Assembly (NCBI RefSeq): GCF_036711975.1
Contig: NC_091972.1
Coordinates: 11,971,001-12,035,000, forward strand
Reading direction: 5' to 3'
DNA from: Onthophagus taurus
Taxonomy: Eukaryota > Arthropoda > Insecta > Coleoptera > Scarabaeidae
Length of the DNA: 64,000 nucleotides
Position numbers and translations under genes: made by a program
Shown: one piece after another, positions 24,201 to 34,783 of the stretch
Numbering within the stretch: the first letter of the stretch is position 1
Layout of the letters: the number at the start of each line of letters is the position of its first letter
The notes under the pieces: generated by a model
What the model was told of the DNA's origin: nothing
The model's database searches: none
What the model saw: the letters and a program-made list of their open reading frames with translations, nothing else

Positions 24201-27200
24201 GAGTCGAACATAAAGTATTCCGTCGTAATGTTGCTCCTCAAGTTCCAATTTCACCGGTTGTTGCTGGTAATGTTTCGCAACCGATTGGGATTAATGCTAC
24301 TAGAGTTAATCAAGCTGGAGCGGCTATTTAAATGTAATTGAGAAAATGTTTGGATCATGGATTATGCTTTTATATTTCCTTATAATTTTTCTATTATTTT
24401 TAAAATAAAAATTGATATGAGCATCTAAATTCTGAAAATTAATTTGAGCCTATTTCCTGTTTAATTTCGTTTAAATCATTTCTTAGCACACAAAAAAGAA
24501 AATATTTACATTTTTTGAAAATAACCTAATTTTCTGAAAAATACCTGATAAACTTAAATCGCCTATAGGATTCGTTCGAAAAGGTTCATATTTGCTATTA
24601 GAAAACGACGTAGATCTTCTACGTCTTCGTGCAGCACCCACACCAGCTTGTTCTAGCCATAACAAAAATGTTCCAGCCCAATTCATAGCCCCTGGTACAC
24701 CAACTACTATATGAGTAGAATCAGTATTCTAAAAAAAAATTAATATAATCGATTTTCTTTTAAGTTAATATGTTTATATTAATTACATTATGAATATTGG
24801 CGAATTGTAAAGAAAATCCCGCTTGTCCATTGCCATAAGCGTAAATTAATGATTTCGGGTTTTTTCTTTCAAAAAAGTTTTTTTCGTCTGAAAACATCGT
24901 TTTATATAAATTGTATAATACATTGAAATGTGGTTGTTATTACCCTTCAAAGGAATTTTTTGTTGAGTGGTATTTTCGTTCGTGTTTCCCCAATGGCAAA
25001 AACCTTTTGAATAATAATCTGCAGTTTCTGTTGATCGCTCGATGTATCTATGACCACATGTCTAAACAGAAATATGTAATTAATCAACACCTTAACGCTA
25101 CAAAAGAAGCATTATTAGAAATACTATCTAAATGCCGATTATAAAGTAGTTTGGAATTATGAGTTAATCTAAGGATGTGTCCAAACATTGCGCAGCTTGC
25201 CACAGGGTCTTGGAATCACGTGTTGCTGCCGCGCACTTGCTGCGCTATGTTTGGATACACCTTAAGACCTCTACTATACAAAATACACAAGCATAGAGTT
25301 TGCTTGAAAAAGAAATTGCTTTACATTTAGACGAAGTTATAAACTTCTTAGTGCAAAGTCAGAAATCCTACAGTCAAGATTAATCCAGTAAACGGATAAA
25401 TTAACGTACGTCGGGTTTTATGGCACCTAATACTTACTGATAGATCTGTAAGTTAGAATGCTCGGAAGCAGTTAATTACTTTCTACAATCGGTGCCTACT
25501 CTGCCTCGATTGCTTTAAAAAAAATCGTGAAACCACAGGTGGTACTGTGGTATTATGTATATAGGCATGAATTTTTTGTAAATTATTTATATGAGCTCAT
25601 TATGATCCTGGGCTCACACCGATATGTTATTATGTTGTCATTATATTTCTATTAGGAAAATATTTGTTCTTCAATATTCAGCTTTGACGACGGAAATTTT
25701 GAATTTGCTTTCTAACAATTTAGTGTAAAAATTACACAAGCAAGCAGTTACATTAAATATATTTCCGTTACTCAACTCAGATATACGAATATAAATAGAC
25801 ACACCTTTATGTAATCGACTAATGGTAAACACATTTAAATAATATTTAACTTTTACCGGAAACTGGCTGAGAATTCCGTACAAAATTCATCATGTTATCT
25901 TATCTTATACGGTGTAACGCATTTAAATGGATATCTAATGACTTAACCAAACCATCATTTTTATCGAAGCGACATCAACATCTTTAAATTGTTAAGCATT
26001 TACTCTTATGGAAGCGGAATCTAGTTTTTTGGCAGCAGTATATAGTCTTAGTAAGTAGTCTTATGTGGCAGCAGTATTTAGTTTGCAGGAAGTAGTATTT
26101 AATCTTCTTACAGGAGTATATAGTCTTATGGAAACAGTATTTAGTCTTCTGGAAGCAGCATCTACAGAGTGTTAATTAATTATCGAACCTAACGTCATCA
26201 TTGCAAGTATGCAACTAATATCACAGTACTGGTATTGCAATACGCGATTTGCGTATGATGCGTTTTGCACTGTGATGTTGGTTGCATATTTGCAATGATG
26301 ACGGCGGGTACGATAATTATTTAACACTCTGTACTATCCGTGCAAAAAGTCAAGGCACCTCAGTTTAGAAATCGATATCTTCGCAACCGCTCTATAAACA
26401 AAATTGCGACAAAGTTTGTTGTAATCACTGAACATTTCTACGCCACATATGTTAATTTGATAATTTTCGGATCCACGATTTTCTTTTTATCGCGAGTTAA
26501 ATGAAAAAAGTACCTGATTTTTTTACGGTCCCGGCCACTTTCTTAACTTTGCGATTTTTTTTCTGGAAAACTATCGTACGAAAAAATTTTAATTTTGAAC
26601 AGGTGGTAGCCTGATGTAATCTTAATGAGTGGTATATTTTATTTTTTCGATATTCCATACAGTTTCGCGAAAAATGGCGATTTAGTAAGACGCCGTTATG
26701 TCGAAAACGGCTGGGTGGATTTCCTCGCGGATTTGACAAAATAAGTCAAATAATATGTCAAATAAAAAATTAGAGCACCCTATTTTTTTAAAAGCGATTT
26801 AATGGAATTACAAATTAAAGAGAAACCGAAATAAGCTCTGCGGGATGACGGGGGTTCCGTCATGTCGGAACAGATGGTGCGTTCCAGACAGGACGTCGCC
26901 CCTTATTTCTTTATGTAGGTAAGATAAAGGCGCGACGTACTGTCTGGGACACACCATCTGTACCGATTCGACGGAACTCTCCTCTCCCCGCATAGCTTAT
27001 TTCTGTTTCTCTTTATTTTGTAATTCCATTAAATCGCTCTTCAAACTCTCAAAAATCGGGTACTTTTTTCACTAAACTCGCGATAAAAGAAAAACCGCGG
27101 ACCCGAAAATTTCCAAATTAACATGTGATACGCAGAAATGTTCACTGATTACAATAAATTTTACCCCAATTTTTTCCATTGAGCGGTTACGAAGATATCG

Positions 27201-29474
27201 ATCTCTAAAGTGACTTTTTGCACAGATAGTAGTCGTAGTAGCTGTATTTAGTCTTCTGGAAGCAGTATTTTCATGACAAAATAAAAAACTTTTTATTTAA
27301 CCCTGGAATGCTACACTTATTTTTATTAACGGGTCTACTACATTATAATTGGGATAATAGGGATTGATAATTAGAATGATGTACATGTTTACTGCTTCTT
27401 CTTTGCCTTTTTCCTTTTGTCTTACGGCGGAGTTGAGTTCTCGATCCATTTTTGGTACGCTTTTCTATTCCACTTCGTTCTACGACTCCATCCCTTCTGA
27501 TCCTGTCTATAATTCGCCTTAGGTAATTCATTTATGCAGCTGTTACTTTGCTTTTGTGCCAATATATCAATCAAGCTCTTTTTTATTTATCAATGTTGTG
27601 TTAATCTGGTAATACACTTTTATTGCTTTGACCATTTTATTTTTTATTTTCTGATCTATTGTCCCGTTATAGCTCATCACTACCCCCAGGTATTCGTAGT
27701 AATTTACTACCTGTAGTTTATTCTGTTCGCTACTGATGTTTATGGCTTTTTCTTCTTTGCTGATTTGGTTGCTAATTTTCATTATTTTACTTTTTTGCAC
27801 TTTGTACATTGATATTCCATTTGTTGACTGCGACCTGCACCGTCCTAACCGTGTCCGCAAGTAATACTATGTCATCTGTATACGCAAGACTTTGAAGGTT
27901 TACTTCTTCCATTCTTCAGTTTTAGGTTCAGATTTGCTCCATACCTACAATAAACAGGAGCAGAGCTCCCTATTTTACTTTTTTTACCATAATGAAACTT
28001 TTAGACTTCATTCTGACTATTCCTATTGTTCTTTTGCACAACGCTCTTGTGATTTTGACCAAGGTCTAAAAATTCCAGATGTACCAGGTATAGGTTTTCC
28101 TTCTTCTAATCTCTTGTATATGTTTTTGTTCCTTCTACAGCTTGAGATATCCTTGAGTATATCTTCTGCATACATGATGACAGGCAGATGGTCCTATAGT
28201 TATCACAATCGTTCGTGCTTCCCTTGTTGTACAATATCTCTGTATAATCTCTAGATATGACTTCTACATCCCAGGAATATCCTTTGGATCAATTGACCAT
28301 CTCAAGGCTCATGTCATTCCTTCAAGCCGCCATTTTCTATGGTCATTACTTGTTCCCTTTCATTTCTAGAGTTTCTTGTATTGTACTTCCCCACTCTTTG
28401 GTCCTATTTTTTCTGCCTTAAACTTATCTTCGAAATATTTACTCCAGGTGTCCAGTATTTAGCTTACAAAGTTGACGTACTCAATAATTTAAAGACATTG
28501 TTGGAGTTTCTATATTGCAATGAAGACCTTTCCAGAAAGTTTTATCTAACACTTTTTTCTATAAAATTAATCGAAAAGAATTGCGGATTAAACTAATTTC
28601 TGTGAGATCTTCAAAAGACTGGGCTTTATAATATTAAGGTATTATTGTTAACTTACAGCAAATATTGATCCATCTGGACTAATATCCATTGAATGTCCTA
28701 GTGATGACCCCACTGATGTTTCTACATTAAGCTCTGAAAATTAATTAATTAAAAATTGTTTTTTAATTTATACAGTAATTAAAATTTTTTTTAAATATCT
28801 TACCTATTTTCATGTTTAGGAGATTACATGATTGTTTAATTCCACATCTATATACATGCCCCGTTTCTACACTCTTATTATATTTAAATTTAGGAGCCCC
28901 TATTTGAATCCTAAAATTAAATTCAACAGAATTATTATGGTATTAAATTGCGACTTTCAACAAGATAATAAGCAAAGAATTATAAATAAATAGCGGAAAT
29001 TGAGGTTTTTCTACGTTTTTTAGGTAAAAGGAAAAAAGTAACCGAACTTTCGGAAATGACATCATCACCTGATACATATGTATCTACGCAAGTTTGATAA
29101 AAGTTAAAAAAATACGCATAAGAAAGTTGTTACAAGTTAAAACCTAAATTATATAAATTATTAATTAAATAAGATTTATTTTATGACTAACTTTTTAAAC
29201 ATATATGATTACTCAAAAAAGTAATAGTAACTTAATAAGTTATTAAAACACACCTCATAAATTTTAAATTAATTAAAACACAATTATCTTACCATGGGGA
29301 TGTTTCGTTGTTACCCTCATATAAAATAACAGAATATCCAAATGTATTGTTGTCCTCACCGGGGTTTTTATAAACAATAGGAAACTTTGTATCAATATTA
29401 AAACTAAACACTCCACAAATCAAACTAATTAAATAAACCGAAACGATTATAAAAATTATTTTCCGAAACTCCAT
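15205..29474 (-). CDS. Integrin alpha chain, complete, 18 exons, 1012 aa
   Basis: Exons in transcript order: 29474-29293, 28910-28804, 28733-28657, 25061-24944, 24887-24787, 24728-24545, 23398-23103, 23044-22933, 20025-19660, 19602-19478, 19418-19153, 17566-17359, 16388-16231, 16174-16105, 16045-15652, 15598-15517, 15461-15332, 15267-15205. All junction phases agree. It is the alpha subunit of a surface receptor for extracellular matrix and pairs with an integrin beta chain. Features in order: signal peptide (MEFRKIIFIIVSVYLISLIC); beta-propeller with calcium loops DLNGDGYSELIVGAP (from residue 322), DIDFDGFND (385) and DIDGNGYNDLAIGA (447); thigh and calf domains; furin-type RSKRRRR (853-859), the expected heavy/light chain cleavage; a membrane span (about 967-990); and a tail with GFFKR (994-998). 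There is no inserted I-domain. The length and divergent propeller suggest the insect alphaPS3 (scab) group, but I cannot assign it firmly. The intron at 19603-19659 is only 57 bases. The donor of the 23398-23103 exon is a weak GTTGTT. Confidence 0.93.
16400..17340 (+). pseudogene. Non-LTR retrotransposon remnant in an integrin intron
   Basis: This G/A-rich plus-strand block fills the intron between the 17359-17566 and 16231-16388 exons. It reads like a jockey-type ORF2 with gaps: VLRxLKRGSAPRED near 16610 (compare LKRGKAPGEDG), LGGNKVVSHVRAMAKRANRV near 16780, and RWCKLYGNYWETLKHILRGC near 17125, the Cys/His tail motif. There are many stops and deletions. The long minus-strand frames over it are antisense to this element and not genes. 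Confidence 0.75.
17655..18032. mobile_element. Truncated copy of a long-TIR fold-back element
   Basis: GCGGTAAAGTTTGTTGTAAT and CACTGAACATTTCTAC, with TTATCACGAGTTAAATGAAAA further on, match the arms of the complete element at 26335-27230. The end TTTTTGGCACGAATAGTA near 18010 resembles that element's terminus. The interior is shortened. Confidence 0.6.
18040..19148 (+). pseudogene. Non-LTR retrotransposon reverse transcriptase remnant in an integrin intron
   Basis: Plus-strand frames give NTQFRLRKGLRTREVLFALN, then DLHVCFVDYKKAFD (RT motif A region). Next come IEIQRGLRQACTFT (the RGVRQGC motif), THEDLQKLVNRIVTV, EFKYLGTIINDN and GKRSIGRRRNLWLKNLREWF near the end. This is the order of an RT ORF with its C-terminal tail. 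Frames are broken by stops, and motif C (YADD) was not found intact. The remnant ends within a few bases of the donor of the 19153-19418 integrin exon, so the insertion stopped just short of the splice site. Confidence 0.8.
20200..20550 (-). pseudogene. hAT element 3' end with transposase fragment
   Basis: TAGTGGTGGAACGGATATCC at 20200 is a hAT-like terminus. The minus strand at 20545-20395 reads IIESDNSDSSVINESDDELQ, then AKRRKLDETPTRDFF and a stop. This acidic linker is what follows the LDPRYK block in many hAT transposases. The satellite array begins immediately to the right. A second hAT piece with the missing LDPRYK part lies at 63410-63632, also beside the satellite. Confidence 0.6.
20551..22660. 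repeat. Tandem satellite, 364-bp dimeric unit, about 5.8 copies
   Basis: GTATCCTCTTTTTAATGCAA-type unit starts fall at 20561, 20934, 21289, 21652, 22015 and 22379, spacings of 373, 355, 363, 363 and 364 bases. Each unit is itself two diverged halves of about 182 bases. The second half starts AAGTGTCCTCTTTCCAATGA, and both halves share CCGTTTTGAAAA and a TTTTGAGAAA block. A further 200 bases of the same satellite lie at 63205-63405. It sits in the integrin intron between exons 22933-23044 and 19660-20025. Confidence 0.92.
22661..22932. other. Intron sequence, nothing recognised
   Basis: AT-rich intron flank between the satellite and the next integrin exon. It holds no recognisable element. 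Confidence 0.5.
23721..23727 (+). promoter_or_regulatory. TATA box of the nested secreted-protein gene
   Basis: TATAAAA stands 30 bases upstream of TCAGTT at 23751, which fits the arthropod initiator. The ATG follows at 23831. This spacing is that of a focused core promoter. Confidence 0.75.
23831..24331 (+). CDS. Small secreted Asn/Ala/Thr-rich protein, nested in an integrin intron, 148 aa
   Basis: Two exons, 23831-23878 and 23933-24331, phase 0, GT-AG. Exon 1 encodes a signal-peptide core, MKTIVVIIVASLFVNM. The mature part is low in complexity and rich in Ala, Asn, Thr, Val and Pro. It has about eight N-glycosylation sequons (NIT, NGT, NQT, NVS, NLT, NKT, NVS, NAT). There are two basic clusters, ETRKRLVRQ and KVFRRNVAP, that could be cleaved by prohormone convertases, and each is followed by a proline-containing Val/Ala stretch. 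The gene lies on the strand opposite to the integrin host, between its exons 24545-24728 and 23103-23398. It has its own TATA box, initiator and AATAAA (24404-24409). There are no cysteines, which argues against most antimicrobial or toxin folds. I do not recognise the family; a precursor of short peptides or a cuticle or seminal glycoprotein are possibilities. Confidence 0.8.
25171..25264. mobile_element. 94-bp MITE
   Basis: AAGGATGTGTCCAAACATTG at the left and the inverted TATGTTTGGATACACCTT at the right form terminal repeats around GC-rich arms (GCGCAGC / GCTGCGC). A partial relative is at about 14790-14860. No coding capacity. Confidence 0.65.
25990..26162. repeat. Imperfect minisatellite
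   Basis: Loose repeats of GCAGTATTTAGTCTTCTGGA-like units run up to 26162. They resume at 27231-27275 after the inserted elements, so the array was split by an insertion. Confidence 0.6.
26163..26333. mobile_element. 171-bp MITE, family member 1
   Basis: The ends TACAGAGTGTTAATTAATTA and TAATTATTTAACACTCTGTA are inverted repeats. The arms share TCATTGCAAGTATGCAA. A second member with the same arms lies at 42812-42961. Confidence 0.75.
26335..27230. mobile_element. Fold-back element with about 250-bp terminal inverted repeats
   Basis: The left arm CTATCCGTGCAAAAAGTCAA, with GAAATCGATATCTTCGCAAC further in, is matched by the inverted right arm ending GTGACTTTTTGCACAGATAG. The arms include CGAGTTAAATGAAAAAAGTA and complementary copies. 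Inside is a second palindrome (about 26808-26993) built on GATGGTGCGTTCCAGACAGG and its inverse. No transposase was seen. Partial copies lie at 17655-18032 and 30550-31060. Confidence 0.75.
27340..28600 (-). pseudogene. Non-LTR retrotransposon reverse transcriptase remnant in an integrin intron
   Basis: The minus strand reads RMEEVNLQSLAYTDDIVLLA (motif C as YTDD) near 27900. It continues with KIMKISNQISKEEKAINISS, NYYEYLGVVMSYNGTID and IKNKMVKAIKVYYQINTTLI (27860-27567). A C-terminal NYLRRIIDRIRRDGV part (27531-27343) follows. A fragment reading NTWSKYFEDKFKAE near 28450 would be the upstream end. Multiple stops show it is dead. Confidence 0.75.
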
Positions 29475-30540
29475 TTTAATTTGTTATTGTCTAAAATGTT
29501 ATTTATTTAAATCAAAAAAAAATTTAAATGTTAATAACCGCGTTCATTAAAATTTTCACGCACTCAGATAACGTTCATGTTTCCTGTTCGTTTAACGCAC
29601 CTCGAATGTCGTCGAATTTTCTGAAATATTTACTTCAGTAGTTTGTGGCCGACGCGGAAACGCCTATAAACCAGACTTTACCGTGACGTACGTTGTCTTC
29701 TTGGATTTACTTGATGAATCAGAGACGATGACTGAGTGTGTCATTGATGAATATAAATCTTGAATCTTTAAAACTTTCTAAAAAATAAATTTGTTTAACC
29801 TTTATCTTAAGTTGTGGAAGAAAATATAACAATTACTTCAACCGTATACTTTATCTTCTCGTCTTACAACTACAAAACACGAAATCAATACGAAAAAATA
29901 AAATTATCAAGGATTTTATAAAAAAAAACACATATATTTCTACTATGTATGTGTATAGTATAAGTATATCTATGGATTTCGAAAAAGGAAGGTGTTGTTT
30001 GTGTCAAGGTGAACGTACCTTATACGTGATCCTTTTTATAATATATTCTTCTTTAATGAGTTATTACAATTAATAAATTTTGATGTAAATAAACGTTATA
30101 ATTATAACAAATTTATACAATATAGTCTTTAGTTAAGGTATGATAAAGATCTTATCTTGAATTTATTATGTATCTAATCGTTGCGATATTTCCTAACTTT
30201 TATTTTGAGTGATCGAAATAAAAATCTGTCTAAAACCAATGTATTAAAAAATGTATTAGACGTTCTACGTTAGGTTGTATATTTTTTAATGTTAAATTAA
30301 GTTGTATTTAATGAATATTAAGCTAAATTTAGCATAACCAAACCCACCTTGTTTATTTAAATTAATTACCAACCTTCGCGTTCGGTTCTAATTGTCTTTT
30401 ACACGCAATCTACCTGAATTTAACTTTATTTTCTAGTTATCCTTTAAATCATTAGGAAATTAATAATTTAAGAAGTAATTATTAAGTAATAAGATTATTA
30501 AAAGTGTAGGTAGTGTGGTCAAATTAGAAAAAATTCTAAG
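29475..30540. other. Upstream region of the integrin gene
   Basis: The region 5' of the integrin start codon. A slightly GC-richer stretch at 29640-29750 may be the promoter or 5' exon zone. No element or ORF could be assigned in 29750-30540. Confidence 0.4.
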
Positions 30541-30549
30541 AATAGTTAT

Positions 30550-31060
30550 TTAAGTGGAACGAAAATTGCGGTAAAATTTGTTGTAATCACTCACCAATAA
30601 TCGATGGTGCGTTCCAGACTGGACGTCGCGCCTTAATTTTACATACATAAATAAATAAAGGCGCGACGTCGAGTCTGGAACACACAGCAACACCATCTAT
30701 TTCGATAACTGTTTCTTTTTAATTTAAAATTTGCTTAAATCACTCTAAAAAAAATTAGAGAGACATAACTTTGAAAAACTAATAACGGTATCCAATTAAC
30801 GCAATTAAAACCGTGTCGAAATCAACCCAGTCGTTTTCGGCATAACCGCATCCTACTAAACCGTGATTTTTCACGGAACTATAGGGAATAACAAAAAAAT
30901 AAAATATGCCCCCCATTAAGAACACATCATTCTACCACCTGTTTAAATTTGAAATTTTTTCATCATATACTTTTTGAGAAAAACCCTCAAAAATCAGGTA
31001 CTGTTCTCATGTAACTCATCATTTCATTGACGGGCCTTAACTTTTAGCACGGATAGTAAG
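30550..31060. mobile_element. Partial copy of the long-TIR fold-back element
   Basis: GCGGTAAAATTTGTTGTAAT at the left and CTTTTAGCACGGATAGTAAG at the right match the ends of the element at 26335-27230. The internal GATGGTGCGTTCCAGACTGG palindrome (30603-30700) and CCAGTCGTTTTCGGCATAAC are shared too. The outer left arm is missing. Confidence 0.7.
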
Positions 31061-31309
31061 TTATTATTAAAAGATTGAAAATTTATTAAAAAAATAAAAT
31101 AGAAAAAATTGAAATCAATCGACTATTTGGACAGCATCATTACACAACAAATTGAAGATAACCATTTATGGAAACATGCTTACGTAGAAATCACAAATGA
31201 ATCATATCGCAGTCGACAATAAAGAGCTAAGCGACGCTAGAAGTTTACGCCAATAACTTTTAATGTTAAAAAATGAGATAAAAGAATTCACTTCATAATC
31301 GAACTAGAG

Positions 31310-31480
31310 GGAAGCTAATAGTGTTAAAAAGAAAGGTCGAACAGGGCATCCAAAAACTCTAAACAGCAGAGATTCAAGACAAATTCTACAGGAAGTGATG
31401 AAAAATCCAAAAATTAGTGCAAAACCATTAGGCATAACTGGCAAATTGACAATGAGCGTATAGCACGTAGAAAACTGTTT
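31310..31480 (+). pseudogene. Possible Tc1-type transposase N-terminal fragment
   Basis: The plus strand reads KKGRTGHPKTLNSRDSRQIL, then QEVMKNPKISAKPLG. This resembles the GRPxKLSxRDxRxIxxxVxxNPxISAxxL helix-turn-helix of Tc1 transposases. It is short and stop-bounded. The DDE catalytic part is absent. Confidence 0.4.
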
Positions 31481-31481
31481 A

Positions 31482-33860
31482 TTAGTGAAGAAAATAGAAC
31501 AAAACACTCTTCTCCCATTGTAGCCTCTCACCACACAATCGACTCCACTTCCTAACTTGCATTCTTCTCAAATCTTTCTCCGCATCATCCATCTCTTTCT
31601 CGTTCTGCTCATCAATCTGCAATTCTCCATCGCTCATTTGACCCACATATCCATCCGAATCTCCTGTCTGCCGAATCCTCAGTGATTTGTTCTTTTTCTC
31701 TTTGGGTTGTCTCCTGGCCAAGATTAGCGACCCAACTGGCGATTATGACTTTTGATGAACCATCCATGAAGATCTTTTACCCAAGAATTTTGCCTTCTAT
31801 AATCAATCTAGAACGGTGGTATCGGCCACTTTTCGTTATGTGCCCCAAATAGTTCAACATTCTTGCTTTGACGATATTCAACAGCTCAATATCTTTACCT
31901 ATACGCTCTAGGACTTCCACGATGCTTATCCTGTCTGTCCATGCTATTTTTAAGATGCGTCGTTACAAGAACATTTCGGAAGCATTTATCTTTTTATCTA
32001 GCAACAGTAGATGTGGTAACGAAGCAATCTTATACGTAGTTGTAGGTTTAAATATTTACTAGTAAGGATTTTTTTTAATGGAAAAAAACCGGTTCAATAT
32101 TCTGGATTTAAGCAGTTTTTCGTAACCGTGGATGAACCATTCTTTGTAATGTGTGAACCTAGGTAGCAGAATTGCTATACTCTTTCAATCGTACCACCGA
32201 CTTTCAGACCTGTATTGTTGTTCATTGCTGTTTTCGTTTTAGTGTCACTCACACTTCTACTCATAATTGCTATGTCAATGGCATAGACCCATATTTGCAA
32301 TGTTTTGATATCAATACATCCAAGGACATCCAGTTTTCTAATGGCTGTTTCAGCACCAAATTGAACAGTGTAGACACATTTGCTAGTGTAAATAAATTGA
32401 AGAAAGTCATTTAATATTTCTTGCCTCCTAACATTATCTAAGGTTTGTTTAAAGTCTACATATAATGTATTGTATTCGTAGGACTTTTCTGTTTGTATTT
32501 GGTGTAAGACAAATAGCAGATCGAAAGCTCGTACAGAATATGCTCGGTGTATTCGACTAGTCTATTGTTTAAAACACCTGATAATATCTTGTTACATTTA
32601 GCAACATGATTCCTCGGAGTAGTCTATAACCTTTCTTATCAAATGGTTGAATAAATCCAAAGGTCTATTCTTCTGGGATCTATAACTGATATATACAGGG
32701 TGTATCTGAATGACTGCAACAAACTTCACGGGGTGATTCTTTAGTGAATTTTAAGGGTGCTTTAATATATGAACCATGGGTGACTTCGGCTCCCCTAAGG
32801 AGCTACACCCCTCCAAAAATTGCGCAAAATTTTGGTTTAATTTCTTTTTCTCAAAAACCAGAAACGCTAGGAAAATGAAATTTGGGGAATATATTTAACT
32901 CATAATAGGGCACGTTTTGACCCTATTTGTACTTTCAACCTACCCTTCTAAACTACTAAACGTAACCACCCCCTTTACATTTTTGCTAAAATTTTTGTTA
33001 TGCAGATGATAAACACATTGGAAAAATTTCAGTTAGATAGATAAAACTATTTTAAAACTTTTTTGTCTCTCTGATGTTCTTCCAAAACTTAATAATTTCT
33101 GAGAAAAAAAATAATCAAGCAAACTCTAACTGTTAAGCTGTAGGTTATACACCCTGTATAAGTAGCTCTGACGTTATTCCATCATTTCGTCGTTATTTGT
33201 AATTTTTGAGCGTTCCAATTATGTGTGCTTGCCGTTTCGGTTTCTTCTCTATTCGGAGTAGTCTCACAATACTCCTTCCATCGTCGCAGAACATCATAGT
33301 CTCAATGATAGAATTTCTTATACACGACCATACTTTTTATCTTCGTCTGGTACTCAACCTTTATATTTCCAATTTCAACTGTCGCTGTATTCCATCTTAC
33401 GTTATTTGGTCGTTACCATTTCATTACAAGAGCTATTAATTGTTTCATTTTAACTCCCACCAAATAGTGATCTGAGTAGTAGTCCGTTCTTTGGTATGAT
33501 CTAATGTTCTGGATAAAAGTAGCCCATCTCCTACAAACTGTCACTTTGTGACTTTGTTGGTCTCGGTTTCTGCCAAGTTCTTTTATATATTTTTTCATGG
33601 GAACCAATATCTTATAATTTTCAAGTTATTGCTTGGGGCAACTTGTGTAACTGTGAGTCTGTTACTACTTGTCTCTTTCTGAAGGCTGTGGAAAATATCC
33701 AAAGGCCACAATTGCGTAATGTTTTGGAATTCTCTCATATACAGTTTCTAGTTCATCATATGAGGTGTCTGTAACATGCTGCAACATATAAGATGTAATC
33801 CCAAAACTGATTCTCGAATTCTCGTGGTTATTTTTAATAAATTTCGCTGAAAAAATCACC
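31482..33860 (-). pseudogene. Non-LTR retrotransposon, long degenerate copy
   Basis: Read on the minus strand, the right part (33607-33413) has TDYYSDHYLVGVKMKQLI, the SDHxLV motif of the apurinic-type endonuclease. The left end (31721-31500) has EKDLRRMQVRKWSRLCGERL, the C-terminal tail typical of insect non-LTR ORF2. Decayed RT sequence lies between. The copy is interrupted by an inverted-repeat element at 32694-33158. Confidence 0.7.
32694..33158. mobile_element. 465-bp inverted-repeat element inserted in the retrotransposon
   Basis: The ends TACAGGGTGTAT and ATACACCCTGTA are inverted repeats with a TA target. The interior is not coding. It splits the non-LTR copy and is therefore younger. 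Confidence 0.65.
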
Positions 33861-34783
33861 AGAAATAAGGATATTTTCGCATAACTGTAAATATTAGATC
33901 TTACTTAATGTAGAAAATAAGATAGAAAATCGTATTGTGTGCCTTCATGATTGGGTGCGATTTATCGTTCGTAAAATATCTTTATTTGCTTTTTAGATAA
34001 CGTTTCTTTGGCCAAAATTGTTTACTTTCACATGAATTAAATTTGGGGCTTTTGAATGACTATTCATAAATATTTGTTTCTAAGTTGTCTTCTTATCCAA
34101 AATACAATTTTAAGTAGTAAACACGTGCAATACTTATTCTGAAATAAATGTAATCATATTTCATAAGTGTATACTCTGACTCAGAAGACTAATACTTTGT
34201 TATCCTTGTTTTCGACGATATGTTATCATAACTTATGATGCACCTAATAAAGTTATAATTGTGTGTTATAGAATTGGTTGATTTTTTAAAAAATCCTTCC
34301 TTTCTTAAGTTCTTTTTATGTATTAATCTTGAATTAGATTAATAATAAAAAGTAAATTACTCAGTATAATTCCAAAAATATTTTATATAGTAGAATTTTA
34401 TTTTAAAATAATATTAACAAATCCAAAAAAGATACAATATCACACTAAAAATATAAATGAACTTAGTAATTAAACTTTATTATTTTAAAATAACAAATTA
34501 ATCCAAATTGGATTTAAAAAAATCTCTTTTTTTGTGTCCAAAACCTATTGATTGAACAAGACTCGAATAATTGTTTTAAAATAAACCAAACATATAAAAA
34601 GAATAACAAATTGTCTGTCCGGACACTATCAAAAAAAAAACCAAGGGCATATAATCAGTCTCTTTCTCTTTTTCATTAAATTTGCATTTCATCCCGATTT
34701 TTTAGTTAGATCTAAAAAGAATGTAATTGTATCCGAACATGATAAGTTTATTTTTGTTGAATATATGTATTAAATATTATAAT
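33861..34783. other. Intergenic, DCAF5 3' region at the right end
   Basis: AT-rich, no gene seen. TTTATT at 34747-34752 is a candidate AATAAA for the minus-strand DCAF5 transcript. Confidence 0.45.

Noticed and set aside
24090-24341. Second open frame overlapping the nested secreted gene
   Set aside because: It is a +1 frame shadow, a hydrophobic low-complexity reading without a signal-peptide start or splicing support.
24911-25144. Plus-strand frame of 77 residues
   Set aside because: It lies antisense to the integrin exon 24944-25061, which is required to complete the propeller in phase.
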